Shown one piece after another: positions 17,045 to 25,153 of a stretch of DNA of 64,000 nucleotides. The position numbers and the translations under genes were made by a program. Within the stretch, counting starts at the first letter, position 1. Each line of letters begins with the position of its first letter. This DNA comes from UBA1952 sp965246905 (GTDB taxonomy: Bacteria; Bacteroidota; Bacteroidia; Chitinophagales; Chitinophagaceae). Under the pieces are notes generated by a model. That model did no database searches, was not told the DNA's origin, and saw only the letters and a list, made by a program, of their open reading frames with translations. The DNA lies in NCBI GenBank assembly GCA_965246905.1, contig CBDFFZ010000012.1, positions 1 through 64,000 on the forward strand. Reading direction: 5' to 3'.

Positions 17045-17204
17045 AACCCAATGGTATTAAGTTGAGGAGCGGTCAAGCATATTCAGCGACTTTTGTCATT
17101 TCGCAGGAATGTGTTTTTGCCCGCCAACATGAGCTTACGTGCTATAAATTCCTGCGGAATGACAAAGTTTGGGCAAGTAAGGCTAAACTTAATACCATTG
17201 GGTT
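17045..17204. repeat. Nested palindromic element, about 160 bp
   Basis: Outer arms 17045-17063 (AACCCAATGGTATTAAGTT) and 17186-17204 are perfect 19-base inverted repeats. Inside, TTTGTCATTTCGCAGGA near 17092-17108 pairs with its near-complement at about 17150-17166 with one mismatch, and resembles the dispersed REP-like core at 6214-6405 and 12106. It occupies most of the gap 16987-17235. There is no ORF; the layout resembles a small non-autonomous palindromic insertion. Confidence 0.8.
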
Positions 17205-17235
17205 GTAACCGCAGGCGACTATTTTTACAGCCAAT

Positions 17236-18234
17236 ATGAAACCGATAACCGAAGTATTCTCATTACTGCAATCCCCGAAAAAAATATTTATTACTACCCA
17301 CCACAAGCCGGACGGTGACGCAATTGGCTCTATGCTTGGTTTGTATCATTACCTGAAATTAAAGGGCCATACGGTAACGCCTGTTGCGCCGAGCGAAGTT
17401 CCTGATTTTTTACTGTGGCTGCCAGGTGCGGAGTGGGTCATCAATTATGAGGAAAAGCCTTTGCTGGCGCAACAAGCATTAAAAGACGCCGATCTCCTTT
17501 TCTGCCTCGATTTTAATGATTTCAGTCGTGTGAAAACGCTGGAAGCTCCGCTTACGGATGCACTGCAAACAAAAATTCTGATAGACCACCACATGTTTCC
17601 AAAGCCTGTATGGGATTATGGCATGAGCGAGCCGGATAAGAGCAGCACCTGCGAGATGGTCTATGATTTTATTAACCTGGCTGGCGATAATGCGCTGATC
17701 AATAGAGATATTGCCAGTTGCCTGTACACGGGTACCATGACAGATACCGGCTCTTTCCGCTTTCCGGCAACTACAGGAAACGTACACCGGATGATCGGGG
17801 ATTTCTTAGACCGCGGCCTGAAGCATGCGCCCATTCATGAAGCGATTAACGATAACTGGAGCGAAAAGCGTATGCGTTTTATAGGCTATATGCTTATTGA
17901 GCGCATGGAAATCTTTCACAAATATCATGCTGGTGTTATCACTATCTCACGCGAAGATCTAAAGCTTTTTGGCCTTACAACCGGCGATACGGAAGGGTTG
18001 GTGCAATATCCGTTGAGCATTCAGGGCATTCGCTTTGCAACGCTTATCACTGAGCGTGCTGATGAAGTGAAGCTCTCTTTCAGGAGCAAAGGAGATTTTG
18101 ATGTAAATAAATTTGCGCGGGAGCATTTTAACGGCGGCGGGCATTTCAATGCGTCCGGAGGCCGCACAACAGAAACTTTTAACGAAACAATTAGCCGATA
18201 TAAAGAAATTTTGTCGCAATTTCACCCGCTCTAA
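17236..18234 (+). CDS. nrnA: DHH-family bifunctional oligoribonuclease/PAP phosphatase
   Basis: 332 residues. DHH phosphoesterase motifs in order: THHKPDGDAIGSMLGLYHYL (about 21-40), LDFNDFSR (motif II Asp), IDHHMFP (motif III), and DTGSFRFPATT (motif IV), then a DHHA1 domain ending FNGGGHFNASGG. NrnA degrades nano-RNAs and dephosphorylates pAp in the cytoplasm using Mn. It is followed nine bases later by the FKBP gene, so the two may be co-transcribed. Confidence 0.92.
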   Translation: MKPITEVFSLLQSPKKIFITTHHKPDGDAIGSMLGLYHYLKLKGHTVTPVAPSEVPDFLLWLPGAEWVINYEEKPLLAQQALKDADLLFCLDFNDFSRVKTLEAPLTDALQTKILIDHHMFPKPVWDYGMSEPDKSSTCEMVYDFINLAGDNALINRDIASCLYTGTMTDTGSFRFPATTGNVHRMIGDFLDRGLKHAPIHEAINDNWSEKRMRFIGYMLIERMEIFHKYHAGVITISREDLKLFGLTTGDTEGLVQYPLSIQGIRFATLITERADEVKLSFRSKGDFDVNKFAREHFNGGGHFNASGGRTTETFNETISRYKEILSQFHPL

Positions 18235-18243
18235 CAAAAATAT

Positions 18244-19215
18244 ATGCTTAAAAAGTACACACCTCTTGCCTTAATGGCATTTTCCCTCATTACTGCCAGC
18301 GCCTGCAATGCGCAGAATGGCGGCTTTAAAACAACCGCAAAAGGACTTCAGTACAAGATTGTAAAGGATGCTCCAGGTACCCAGAAGCCAGTTGTCGGCG
18401 ATTTTCTTGAGTTTCATATTCATGCGCATCTTGGGGATAGCGTACTGTTTGACTCACGTAAGATGAATAATAACCAGCCGGTGCCTTTTCCGCTTACTGC
18501 GCCTAATTTTAATGGTGATCTTACGGAAGGATTTACGATGCTTACCGTTGGTGACAGCGCTGTATTCCGCGTACCGGTCGATTCTATCCTCAAGGCCGGT
18601 GGCCAGTTGCCGTTTGCGCAGAAAGGCAAGAAACAATTCATACAGTATGAGGTAATGGTAACCAAGGTGCAGAGCAAAATGCAGATGGAAGCCGAAGCCA
18701 AGACAAAATCGGCTGCACAGGCTGGTATCGATGATAAGAAGATCACCGATTATCTTGCCCAGAAGAATATTAAGGCTATGAAAACGCCAAGCGGGCTATA
18801 CTATATTATCGATAAGCCGGGAACCGGGCCAAACGCTATGCCCGGCCAGTATGTAACCATGAATTATACCGGCACTACGCTTGATGGTAAGCCGTTTGAC
18901 TCTAACCTCGATCCGCAGTTCTCTCATGTTGAGCCGTTTCCTTTCACACTTGGCCAACACCAGGTAATTGCCGGTTGGGATGAAGGCATTGCCCTGCTGA
19001 ACAAAGGTGCTAAGGGCCGCCTGTTTATTCCTTCTACTTTGGCTTACGGCCCACAGGATCATGCTCCTGCTTTTGGCGCAAATGCGGTGCTGATCTTTGA
19101 TGTTGAGGTAAAGGATATTGCAGCAGCACCACCGGCGCAGCCAAAGATGCAAATGCAACCTGCCGCACAGCCCCAGGATAAGCCTGCAATGCAAAGCGGT
19201 AAGAAAGGCGGTTAA
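18244..19215 (+). CDS. Double-domain FKBP-type peptidyl-prolyl isomerase
   Basis: 323 residues with an export signal (1-22, ending TASACNAQ; the Cys could be a lipoprotein site though the lipobox is weak). FKBP domain 1 spans about 33-140 and is degenerate, domain 2 about 165-295 is canonical (GQYVTMNYTGTTLDGKPFDS, PFTLGQHQVIAGWDEGIALL, GAKGRLFIPSTLAYG). The tail is Met/Gln/Pro-rich (PKMQMQPAAQPQ). A periplasmic folding catalyst for exported proteins is likely. It is followed by a good terminator. Confidence 0.9.
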   Translation: MLKKYTPLALMAFSLITASACNAQNGGFKTTAKGLQYKIVKDAPGTQKPVVGDFLEFHIHAHLGDSVLFDSRKMNNNQPVPFPLTAPNFNGDLTEGFTMLTVGDSAVFRVPVDSILKAGGQLPFAQKGKKQFIQYEVMVTKVQSKMQMEAEAKTKSAAQAGIDDKKITDYLAQKNIKAMKTPSGLYYIIDKPGTGPNAMPGQYVTMNYTGTTLDGKPFDSNLDPQFSHVEPFPFTLGQHQVIAGWDEGIALLNKGAKGRLFIPSTLAYGPQDHAPAFGANAVLIFDVEVKDIAAAPPAQPKMQMQPAAQPQDKPAMQSGKKGG

Positions 19216-19240
19216 TATTTACAGCTATTTACTTTTTTGA

Positions 19241-19268
19241 AAGCAATCTCTTCGGAGGTTGCTTTTTT
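19241..19268 (+). terminator. Terminator with UUCG loop
   Basis: Stem AAGCAATCTC/GAGGTTGCTT (19241-19250 and 19255-19264, one G-T pair) with loop TTCG and a T-run, 25 bases after the FKBP stop. Confidence 0.9.
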
Positions 19269-19312
19269 AGTTTGGAAAGTAGGCGCTAACTATTTGAAGA
19301 ATATTGCCGGCG

Positions 19313-19732
19313 CATTTATACCAGGCAATATGCCTGCCTGACAGATCGCAGTGCATGCGGAGACCATTGTACTGCGTGCGTGCATCAGTGACAGGGTTGC
19401 GGATCCTATTGACATGCTTGCAATGAGTATTGTAATTAATATGTTAGGTAGTGTTGCGGCTGCGTAGGGCGGAAATTACTTAGCGGATGCCCTTGACGGA
19501 AGCTTGATGACAATTGAGCGCGTTGCAATGAATATTGTAATTAATATGATCTTCATTGTAGCCATTGCGGAGACTATTGCAAGCGGTGCGTTGCTTAGTG
19601 TACATCTTGCAATGAGTATTGTAACTAATATGATCTTCATTGTAGCCATTGCGGAGACTGGTGCAAGCAGTGCATTCCTTAGTGTAGATCCTGCAATGAA
19701 TATTGAAATTAATACAAAACTTCCGTTGATTT
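19313..19732 (+). repeat. 21-bp periodic repeat array with 84-bp higher-order unit
   Basis: The sequence keeps a 21-base phase for about 20 units: motifs of the form TTGCnnTGnnTATTGTAnnTA recur at 19334, 19355, 19376, 19397, 19418, then 19502, 19523, 19544 and so on. Four units make a nearly identical 84-bp block starting at 19523, 19607 and 19691; 19418 is 105 bases (5 x 21) earlier and in phase. In one frame it reads as heptapeptides (NMIFIVA, IAETIAS, GALLSVH), interrupted by a TAG at about 19465. No ribosome site or known domain. It fills the gap between the FKBP terminator and the tRNA-Arg region. Confidence 0.85.
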
Positions 19733-19928
19733 TAAATTAAAAGCATGAGATTAGGATGGATGGCTGTCTGGGAATCAGACGCCCGAAATGGTTGCAGGTC
19801 GCTTCGTTTTTCATTGCCGGGAAAATTGTGTTCAGCGCCGCGGATTTCTTTTAAATTAGCCCTAAGAATGTTATCCATTGGTTCGTGCTGTTGCATGGAT
19901 AAATGATTAAAAATTGCCTGAAAATAAG

Positions 19929-19963
19929 AAAGGGTTTACAACAAAAAATGCTGCAAACCCTTG
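19929..19963 (-). terminator. Probable terminator of tRNA-Arg
   Basis: On the minus strand, about ten bases after the tRNA, AAGGGTTTGC pairs with GTAAACCCTT across an A/T-rich loop and is followed by TCTTATTTT. Confidence 0.6.
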
Positions 19964-19972
19964 TTCTTTAAG

Positions 19973-20046
19973 TGACCGCGTCTGGATTCAAACCAGAAAC
20001 CTTTTGATTCGTAGTCAAATGCTCTATTCAGTTGAGCTACGCAGCC
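19973..20046 (-). tRNA. tRNA-Arg (anticodon ACG)
   Basis: 74 bases on the minus strand. Acceptor GGCTGCG pairs with CGCGGTC (wobbles included), D arm GCTCAACTGAATAGAGC, anticodon stem TTTGA/TCAAA with loop CTACGAA, T arm TCTGG-TTTGAAT-CCAGA. ACG, read as ICG after deamination, covers CGU/CGC/CGA. CCA not encoded. Confidence 0.95.
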
Positions 20047-20184
20047 ATTCCCTTTTTTTAAGGAGTGCAAATATAAGGGGCGGAGCTGAATTTATCCAAA
20101 CAACCTTCGAAAATATTTTTCCGGGATGTGTGCAGCACTTCTATATTCTGCTATTTTTGCATTAACTGGTTTCTCTCTGCTTCT

Positions 20185-20619
20185 ATGCGTTACATTTTCC
20201 CCCTGCTTATCGTTTTGCTGTTTGCCTCCTGTAAAAAGCAGAGCCATAACTACCCGTACAAATCCACATTCCTGTACCATAATAATTCCAGCCATTACGT
20301 ACAGATTGCCTTATATCATACCAACTCGAGCACGCGTGATAGCCTCCTAAATATTTCTTCGGGTAACAGCCTCTACGCGGAATTCTCCGGCAGCGATGGC
20401 CTGCCAACACCTTTTTACAACCAAATGCCCGATTCGCTGGAAATGGTATTTGATAGCACTAAAAAGATTATTTATACCCTAACCGGCGATAATGGCTTCG
20501 GCAAAAGCCGCAACCTGCTCAATAAAGGAGATAAGGCTTATGATGAAAAGCCGCAGGGGCCGCGGGTTTCCTTTTTTGAATACTTCATTACATCGGCAGA
20601 TTATGCAAATGCACACTGA
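20185..20619 (+). CDS. Small putative lipoprotein
   Basis: 144 residues from MRYIFPLLIVLLFASCKKQ, a type II signal peptide with lipobox FASC; upstream in-frame codons lack support. The mature part is short, Ser/Asn/Tyr-rich (YHNNSSHYVQIALYHTNSS) with no family I recognise. The stop overlaps the rlmH start (TGATG), so it is translationally coupled to that gene. Probably anchored to a membrane facing the periplasm. Confidence 0.75.
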   Translation: MRYIFPLLIVLLFASCKKQSHNYPYKSTFLYHNNSSHYVQIALYHTNSSTRDSLLNISSGNSLYAEFSGSDGLPTPFYNQMPDSLEMVFDSTKKIIYTLTGDNGFGKSRNLLNKGDKAYDEKPQGPRVSFFEYFITSADYANAH

Positions 20620-21092
20620 TGCAGGTGGAGATATGGAGCGTAGGGAAGGCCAATGAGCCTTTTATGGAGCCGGCTATTTTTCATTACCTCCAGAAGATAA
20701 AGCCTTATAATCCAATTGAGCTTATCATCCTGCAGCCTTCAAAAAAAACAGTAAGCACCGATGCTGCCAGAAATAAGCTTGCGGAAGAGGCCCTCATCCT
20801 CAAGCGCCTACAGCCGCAGCATTATCTCATCCTGCTGGATGAACGTGGCAAAATGCTGGATTCAAAGGAATGGGCCGGGCAGTTCCAGGCTTTCATGAAT
20901 ACAGGCGTTAAAACGCTGGTGTTACTTATTGGCGGAGCTTTTGGCGTAACGGATGGGGTAGTGGCAAAAGCGCGGGCAACGTGGTCATTATCCAGCCTTG
21001 TTTTTCCGCATCAACTGGTGCGCCTCATGGTTGCAGAGCAGGTGTACCGTACTTATTCCATTCTTAATAATTCTCCTTACCATCACGTTTAA
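20619..21092 (+). CDS. rlmH: 23S rRNA (pseudouridine1915-N3)-methyltransferase
   Basis: 157 residues, full family length. SPOUT-fold landmarks: N-terminal MQVEIWSVGKANEPFM, LDERGKMLDSKEWA, VLLIGGAFGVTDGV (SAM knot) and the C-terminal LSSLVFPHQLVRLMVAEQVYRTYSI with NNSPYHHV, diagnostic for RlmH. It methylates helix 69 in assembled ribosomes. One-base overlap with the preceding lipoprotein gene. Confidence 0.97.
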   Translation: MQVEIWSVGKANEPFMEPAIFHYLQKIKPYNPIELIILQPSKKTVSTDAARNKLAEEALILKRLQPQHYLILLDERGKMLDSKEWAGQFQAFMNTGVKTLVLLIGGAFGVTDGVVAKARATWSLSSLVFPHQLVRLMVAEQVYRTYSILNNSPYHHV

Positions 21093-21110
21093 AGGAGGTA
21101 TTTTCGCTTT

Positions 21111-21740
21111 ATGCACTTCGGTCATTTTACTATTGCGCTCGTTATTATTACAGTGCTCATTTCCTTACCGGCGATGAGCGATGACCGCCTCATAAACAAG
21201 CTGATATTATGGCCCTGGCGCATGAAAACGCCGAATGAATATTACCGGCTTCTTACTTCCGGATTTATCCACGCTGATTTTGGCCACCTCTTCTTTAATA
21301 TGTTTGCGCTGCTCAGCTTCGGCACTTTTGTAGAGGCTAATTTCAGCGCTTTTACCACGCCGTGGGTCTATGTATTCATGTATCTGTCGGCAATTGTTAT
21401 GGCATCGCTGCCCTCCTTTTTCAAACACCGCAATGATGCTTATTACCGTGCGCTCGGAGCTTCGGGTGGCACGGCGGCAATCCTTTTTTCTTCTGTTTAT
21501 TTCGGGCCGTGGCAAACAGTTGAGCTCTACTTTATTCCCATCCCGATACCAAGCATCCTGTTTGCGGTGATTTATCTTATCTACTCTGCCTGGTCATCCC
21601 GGCGGGGCCGCGATAATATTGGCCATGATGCCCACTTCTGGGGCTCTGTTTATGGATTTATATTTACCCTTGTTTGTGAGCCTACACACGGTCTTTCATT
21701 CCTCCAGCAGATGTTGCACCCGCATTACCGGTTCCGGTGA
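21111..21740 (+). CDS. Rhomboid-family intramembrane serine protease
   Basis: 209 residues, about six membrane segments. FIHADFGHLFFNMFALLSFG carries the conserved His/Asn, LGASGGTAAIL the nucleophile Ser in GASG (about residue 121), and DAHFWGSVYGFIF the catalytic His (about 175), giving a complete Ser-His dyad. It would cleave transmembrane segments of client proteins in the inner membrane. Its 3' end overlaps the convergent tilS gene by 59 bases. Confidence 0.92.
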   Translation: MHFGHFTIALVIITVLISLPAMSDDRLINKLILWPWRMKTPNEYYRLLTSGFIHADFGHLFFNMFALLSFGTFVEANFSAFTTPWVYVFMYLSAIVMASLPSFFKHRNDAYYRALGASGGTAAILFSSVYFGPWQTVELYFIPIPIPSILFAVIYLIYSAWSSRRGRDNIGHDAHFWGSVYGFIFTLVCEPTHGLSFLQQMLHPHYRFR

Positions 21741-23061
21741 TTTTTACTTTCAGGATATCGCTTGTTGCGGGGGTTACTTTAAACCGCTCATCCAACCGGT
21801 AGCCGGCAAGCCATACAATACGGTTGCCGGATTCGAGCACCCACAGCTGTTCTTTTTCATGCGCAGGGATTTTAAGATCGGTAAGATACCTGCTGAGCTT
21901 TTTCTTTTTCATACCCATGCCGAGCGGATAAAAGTAATCGCCGGTTTTACGCCGCCGGAGCAATAATGGTGCTTTTAATTTTGCCGTATCGATATAGGCA
22001 GTGGCGCTATCGTCGATAAGATCTTTAGGTTGCCCATTAAGCGTTGCGAAGTGAAAAACGGCTGTATCTGTAATAATATTTTCGGCCCCGTCCTCAATCA
22101 TAATAAAATCTGTTGCCGGCGGCGCAAGTGAGGTAAGGATCAGGAAATCCCTGTTTCGGATAAGGCGGTGCGTTTGGGAACAAATGTATTTACCACTTTC
22201 GGCATCCAGCAAGGTGAGCGCTGTTGGTAACTGGCCGGGGGTAAACCCGAAAGGCTGAAGTATTTCATACAGGAGTGTTGCAAGAGGTGTACGATGCCTA
22301 AGTAGCCTTATGGGAATGTAGAAGTCCTTACCGCGCGGCTCTACCAGCTTTCTTATTTCACGATCTATTGCCCTGCGGTATATTTCTTCCGCCTCGCCAA
22401 TCCGCCTGCTGGTTTCGCCTATCCTGCTTGCTGCGCCCGGCATCCATTGCTCAATAATCGGCAGGATATGATGGCGCACTGCATTGCGCAGGTAATCGTC
22501 CTTGCTATTAGAACTGTCTTCGCGGTAGGCAATATTATTTTGCGCGGCGTAATCATAGATACATTGCCGGATAGTAAATAACAGTGGCCGTATAATTTTT
22601 CCGTTGCGCTCCGGTATGCCGTGCAGACCAGCAATACCTGTACCGCGACAAAGGTGCATCAACATCGTTTCGGCATTATCATCTGCATGGTGTGCGGTAC
22701 AAATGGCGTTGTAGCGGTGTGTGGCTACAATCACATTGAACCAGTCATACCGCAGATTGCGTGCCGTTTCCTGAATGCTTTTGCCGGTTTCTTCAGCGCT
22801 TGCGGCGGTATCGAAATGATTGGTGAAAAGCCGTATATTATGATCCTTACACCATTGTTTTACAAAGGTTTCATCTTCATCGGATTCAGCCCCACGCAGA
22901 CCAAAATTGCAGTGCGCAACTGCAAAATCAATTCCGTTTTCGAGGAAAAGGGTGGCCATTACCATAGAATCCATTCCACCGCTTATGGCCAGTAATACAG
23001 GCCCGGGGATACTGGTGAATTTTGATTTCCAGTTATCCCTGAAAGCAATATTTATGTTCAT
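21682..23061 (-). CDS. tilS: tRNA(Ile)-lysidine synthase
   Basis: 459 residues. N-type PP-loop ATPase motif AISGGMDSMVMA (about 25-36), then AHCNFGLRGAESDEDE and CTAHHADDNAETMLMHLCRGTG, all typical of TilS; the C-terminal region includes LLLRRRKTGDYFYPLGM of the TilS substrate domain. It converts C34 of tRNA-Ile(CAU) to lysidine so that it reads AUA, and is essential. Start ATG is four bases after the TPR gene stop. The last 59 bases overlap the rhomboid gene on the opposite strand. Confidence 0.96.
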   Translation of the reverse strand: MNINIAFRDNWKSKFTSIPGPVLLAISGGMDSMVMATLFLENGIDFAVAHCNFGLRGAESDEDETFVKQWCKDHNIRLFTNHFDTAASAEETGKSIQETARNLRYDWFNVIVATHRYNAICTAHHADDNAETMLMHLCRGTGIAGLHGIPERNGKIIRPLLFTIRQCIYDYAAQNNIAYREDSSNSKDDYLRNAVRHHILPIIEQWMPGAASRIGETSRRIGEAEEIYRRAIDREIRKLVEPRGKDFYIPIRLLRHRTPLATLLYEILQPFGFTPGQLPTALTLLDAESGKYICSQTHRLIRNRDFLILTSLAPPATDFIMIEDGAENIITDTAVFHFATLNGQPKDLIDDSATAYIDTAKLKAPLLLRRRKTGDYFYPLGMGMKKKKLSRYLTDLKIPAHEKEQLWVLESGNRIVWLAGYRLDERFKVTPATSDILKVKITGTGNAGATSAGGMKDRV

Positions 23062-23064
23062 TGG

Positions 23065-23376
23065 CTAATAGGCGAGGTCTTCATAAGCGGCCTGCAGCTC
23101 ATTGTAAGTATGATTATCTTTTGCGGCTTTTGCAACTGCCATGCCGGCTTCATAAATTTGTATGGCTTCCTGCGTTTTGCCATTGCGCTCTAAGAGCTTG
23201 CCGAGGTGATAATAAGTGGCTACATACGCGGGATCCTGAGCCCTGTTCCGTTCAAAAAAAGTTAATGCGGAAGCATCATCTTCAATTTTTATATACTCAA
23301 GCGCAAGCGCATGATTGAGGAAGGGGTCGGTGGGCGATTGGGCCAGGAAATTGATAAGCTGATTTATACGGTTCAT
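23065..23376 (-). CDS. Tetratricopeptide repeat protein
   Basis: 103 residues made of about two and a half TPR helices: FLNHALALEYIKIEDDASALTFFERNRAQDP, AYVATYYHLGKLLERNGKTQEA and KDNHTYNELQAAYEDL (described by segments). No signal peptide. It is the first gene of a two-gene operon with tilS, three bases apart. TPR proteins bind other proteins; no partner is evident. Confidence 0.85.
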   Translation of the reverse strand: MNRINQLINFLAQSPTDPFLNHALALEYIKIEDDASALTFFERNRAQDPAYVATYYHLGKLLERNGKTQEAIQIYEAGMAVAKAAKDNHTYNELQAAYEDLAY

Positions 23377-23449
23377 AACATCCGGCGCAAAAATATCTGT
23401 AAAAAACCGAAAGTTGATAGATTACGAGATAAAGAGCGTGTGTTTTGCC

Positions 23450-23457
23450 TATATTTG
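23450..23457 (+). promoter_or_regulatory. Candidate -7 element for the PNGase F-like gene
   Basis: TATATTTG matches TAnnTTTG, on the strand of the secreted protein gene starting at 23571. This predicts a 5' leader of roughly 100 bases. No well-spaced -33 TTG is seen. Confidence 0.5.
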
Positions 23458-23570
23458 TTTTTTCGAGAAAATGTTTATTAAGCCAGCGCCAGAAGAATTT
23501 TTTTGGGGATCTCTTAACATCGTATTCTGCCAATATAACCAGGTTACAAACCATCAAAATAGGAAGTAAA

Positions 23571-24908
23571 ATGAAAAAACTGTTATTCTCTTTAGTATGT
23601 ACACTCGTTTTAGCACCGGTAGTACAATCAGCTGCCCAAAATACAATCAGGGTTTTTGATACCGTGCTATTTTATGACGGTTATGCAGGATTGGTATCCA
23701 ACCCTCCACCAGCAGGTGTCACACGTTTTCGTAATGATCTGATTTCCCGTAAGCTTACGGATCAGGAGCTGCAATCTATAGGTACCTCATTAACTATCAA
23801 TGTAAAGATCAAAGCAGCATGTGATAATTATGACCGTATCGGAAATGTAAACCTCGTGCTTGTGCCAAAGGGCAGTGCTACTTACAACCCTTCAACGGCA
23901 ATGCGTATTGAAGTGGGGCGTTTCATTACGCCATTTATGAATAAAAATGCCAAGAGGGATACGGTGCTTTATAATTACAGCAGCAATAACCTGGCTTTCA
24001 TCCTGAAAGAAACCAGCATTACTGCGAGCTATGATATTTGGGCTGAACTACAGGTATTTGGTGTGCCTTATGCAGCGCAAACACAAATTACAGGTTGCAC
24101 AGGGCGCACAGATGTTTTTTATGGTACGCTCGATCTTGTTACCAATTCGCCTGCGCCTGCGCAAAGTAATAATGTACTCATACCAGTATCATTTCAGCAT
24201 TACCTCAATAATTACGATACTACAAAGACGGATACCTTAGGGCTGACCACGAAAACTTTTAACATCAACGTGCCGACTGCACTTACAGATGCTGCCTTAT
24301 TTCTAATAACCTCTAACCATGGTTCCAATACTAACGGCGAAGAGTATAACCGCAGACAGCACTATATTTATTTTGATAACGCACAGGTGCTGAATTACAT
24401 CCCCGGTGATACCTCTTGCGAGCCTTACCGCAAGGTTAATACTCAGGGTAATGGCATCTATGGTCCATCGCCGAGAACAAATGCCGAGTGGCAATCTTTT
24501 AGTAACTGGTGTCCGGGCTCTGCGATTCCGATCCGTCGTATCAATCTTGGTCCTGTAACTGCTGGTAACCATAAGTTTAGAATATCTGTGCCAGATGCTG
24601 TTTTTCAGGATGGTCAGGGATATTTTCCGGTTTCCTTATATCTACAGGGTAAAACCTCTGGTAGTCTCGGCATTCAACACCTCAATGTGCCCGAAGTTGT
24701 ACTTTACCCTAATCCTGTAAATGATATACTCACTGTAAAATCGGATGAGGTAATAAACAGGGTAGAAGTTTACAACCTTATGGGCCAGAATGTGCTTCGT
24801 ACTTCTGGTAATAAGATTGATATGTCCGGGCTACGGGAAGGAATGTACACTGTACACATCTTCTTCGTAAATAACCAAATAGTGGTGCAGAAGATTACAA
24901 AAAACTAA
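23571..24908 (+). CDS. PNGase F-like secreted protein with T9SS sorting domain
   Basis: 445 residues from MKKLLFSLVCTLVLAPVVQSAAQ, a signal peptide; the longer frame upstream is not supported. The central to C-terminal part resembles the PHM/PNGase F two-domain fold: SNHGSNTNGEEYNRRQHYIYFDN and FSNWCPGSAIPIRRINLGPV, where NWCPG is a hallmark of peptide-N-glycosidase F. Residues about 370-445 form a type A T9SS sorting domain (VVLYPNPVNDILTVKS, VYNLMGQNV, MYTVHIF). It is probably exported to the surface. Whether it de-N-glycosylates glycoproteins is not shown; the active-site acids need alignment. Confidence 0.75.
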   Translation: MKKLLFSLVCTLVLAPVVQSAAQNTIRVFDTVLFYDGYAGLVSNPPPAGVTRFRNDLISRKLTDQELQSIGTSLTINVKIKAACDNYDRIGNVNLVLVPKGSATYNPSTAMRIEVGRFITPFMNKNAKRDTVLYNYSSNNLAFILKETSITASYDIWAELQVFGVPYAAQTQITGCTGRTDVFYGTLDLVTNSPAPAQSNNVLIPVSFQHYLNNYDTTKTDTLGLTTKTFNINVPTALTDAALFLITSNHGSNTNGEEYNRRQHYIYFDNAQVLNYIPGDTSCEPYRKVNTQGNGIYGPSPRTNAEWQSFSNWCPGSAIPIRRINLGPVTAGNHKFRISVPDAVFQDGQGYFPVSLYLQGKTSGSLGIQHLNVPEVVLYPNPVNDILTVKSDEVINRVEVYNLMGQNVLRTSGNKIDMSGLREGMYTVHIFFVNNQIVVQKITKN

Positions 24909-24915
24909 GGCATTA

Positions 24916-25021
24916 TTAGCTTCGTATAGTTTTCTGTCTTCTGTTCCGGGCTAAATCCACGGGATTAAGTAGGCCTGGTTATTGGCTAAAGCCGTAGAAA
25001 CATAAAACTACAGGAAGCTAA
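24916..25021. repeat. Imperfect inverted repeat between the T9SS gene and der
   Basis: Bases 24916-24933 and 25004-25021 are complementary at 16 of 18 positions (TTAGCTTCgTaTAGTTTT type). The spacer contains GGGCTAAATCCACGGG and GGCTAAAGCCG. This is a palindromic intergenic element without coding content, and not a terminator itself. Confidence 0.55.
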
Positions 25022-25043
25022 TTATTGCTTTTTTATGGAAGGA

Positions 25044-25070
25044 GCGCGGCATTTTTGCCGCGCCCTTTTT
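25044..25070 (+). terminator. Intrinsic terminator
   Basis: Stem GCGCGGCA/TGCCGCGC (25044-25051 and 25056-25063), TTTT loop and CCTTTTTG tail. It terminates the PNGase F-like gene about 135 bases past its stop, or the palindromic region between. Confidence 0.85.
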
Positions 25071-25153
25071 GTTAGTGGCAGGATATTCACTTTGTATTAG
25101 ATCATTAAGCTACATTTAGAAGCCGTACCTTCGCACGCTAAAATTTAAATGCA

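Noticed and set aside
19504..19740. ORF of 78 codons over the second array
   Set aside because: Same reason; the heptapeptide pattern continues upstream past a stop, so the ORF is a by-product of the repeat.
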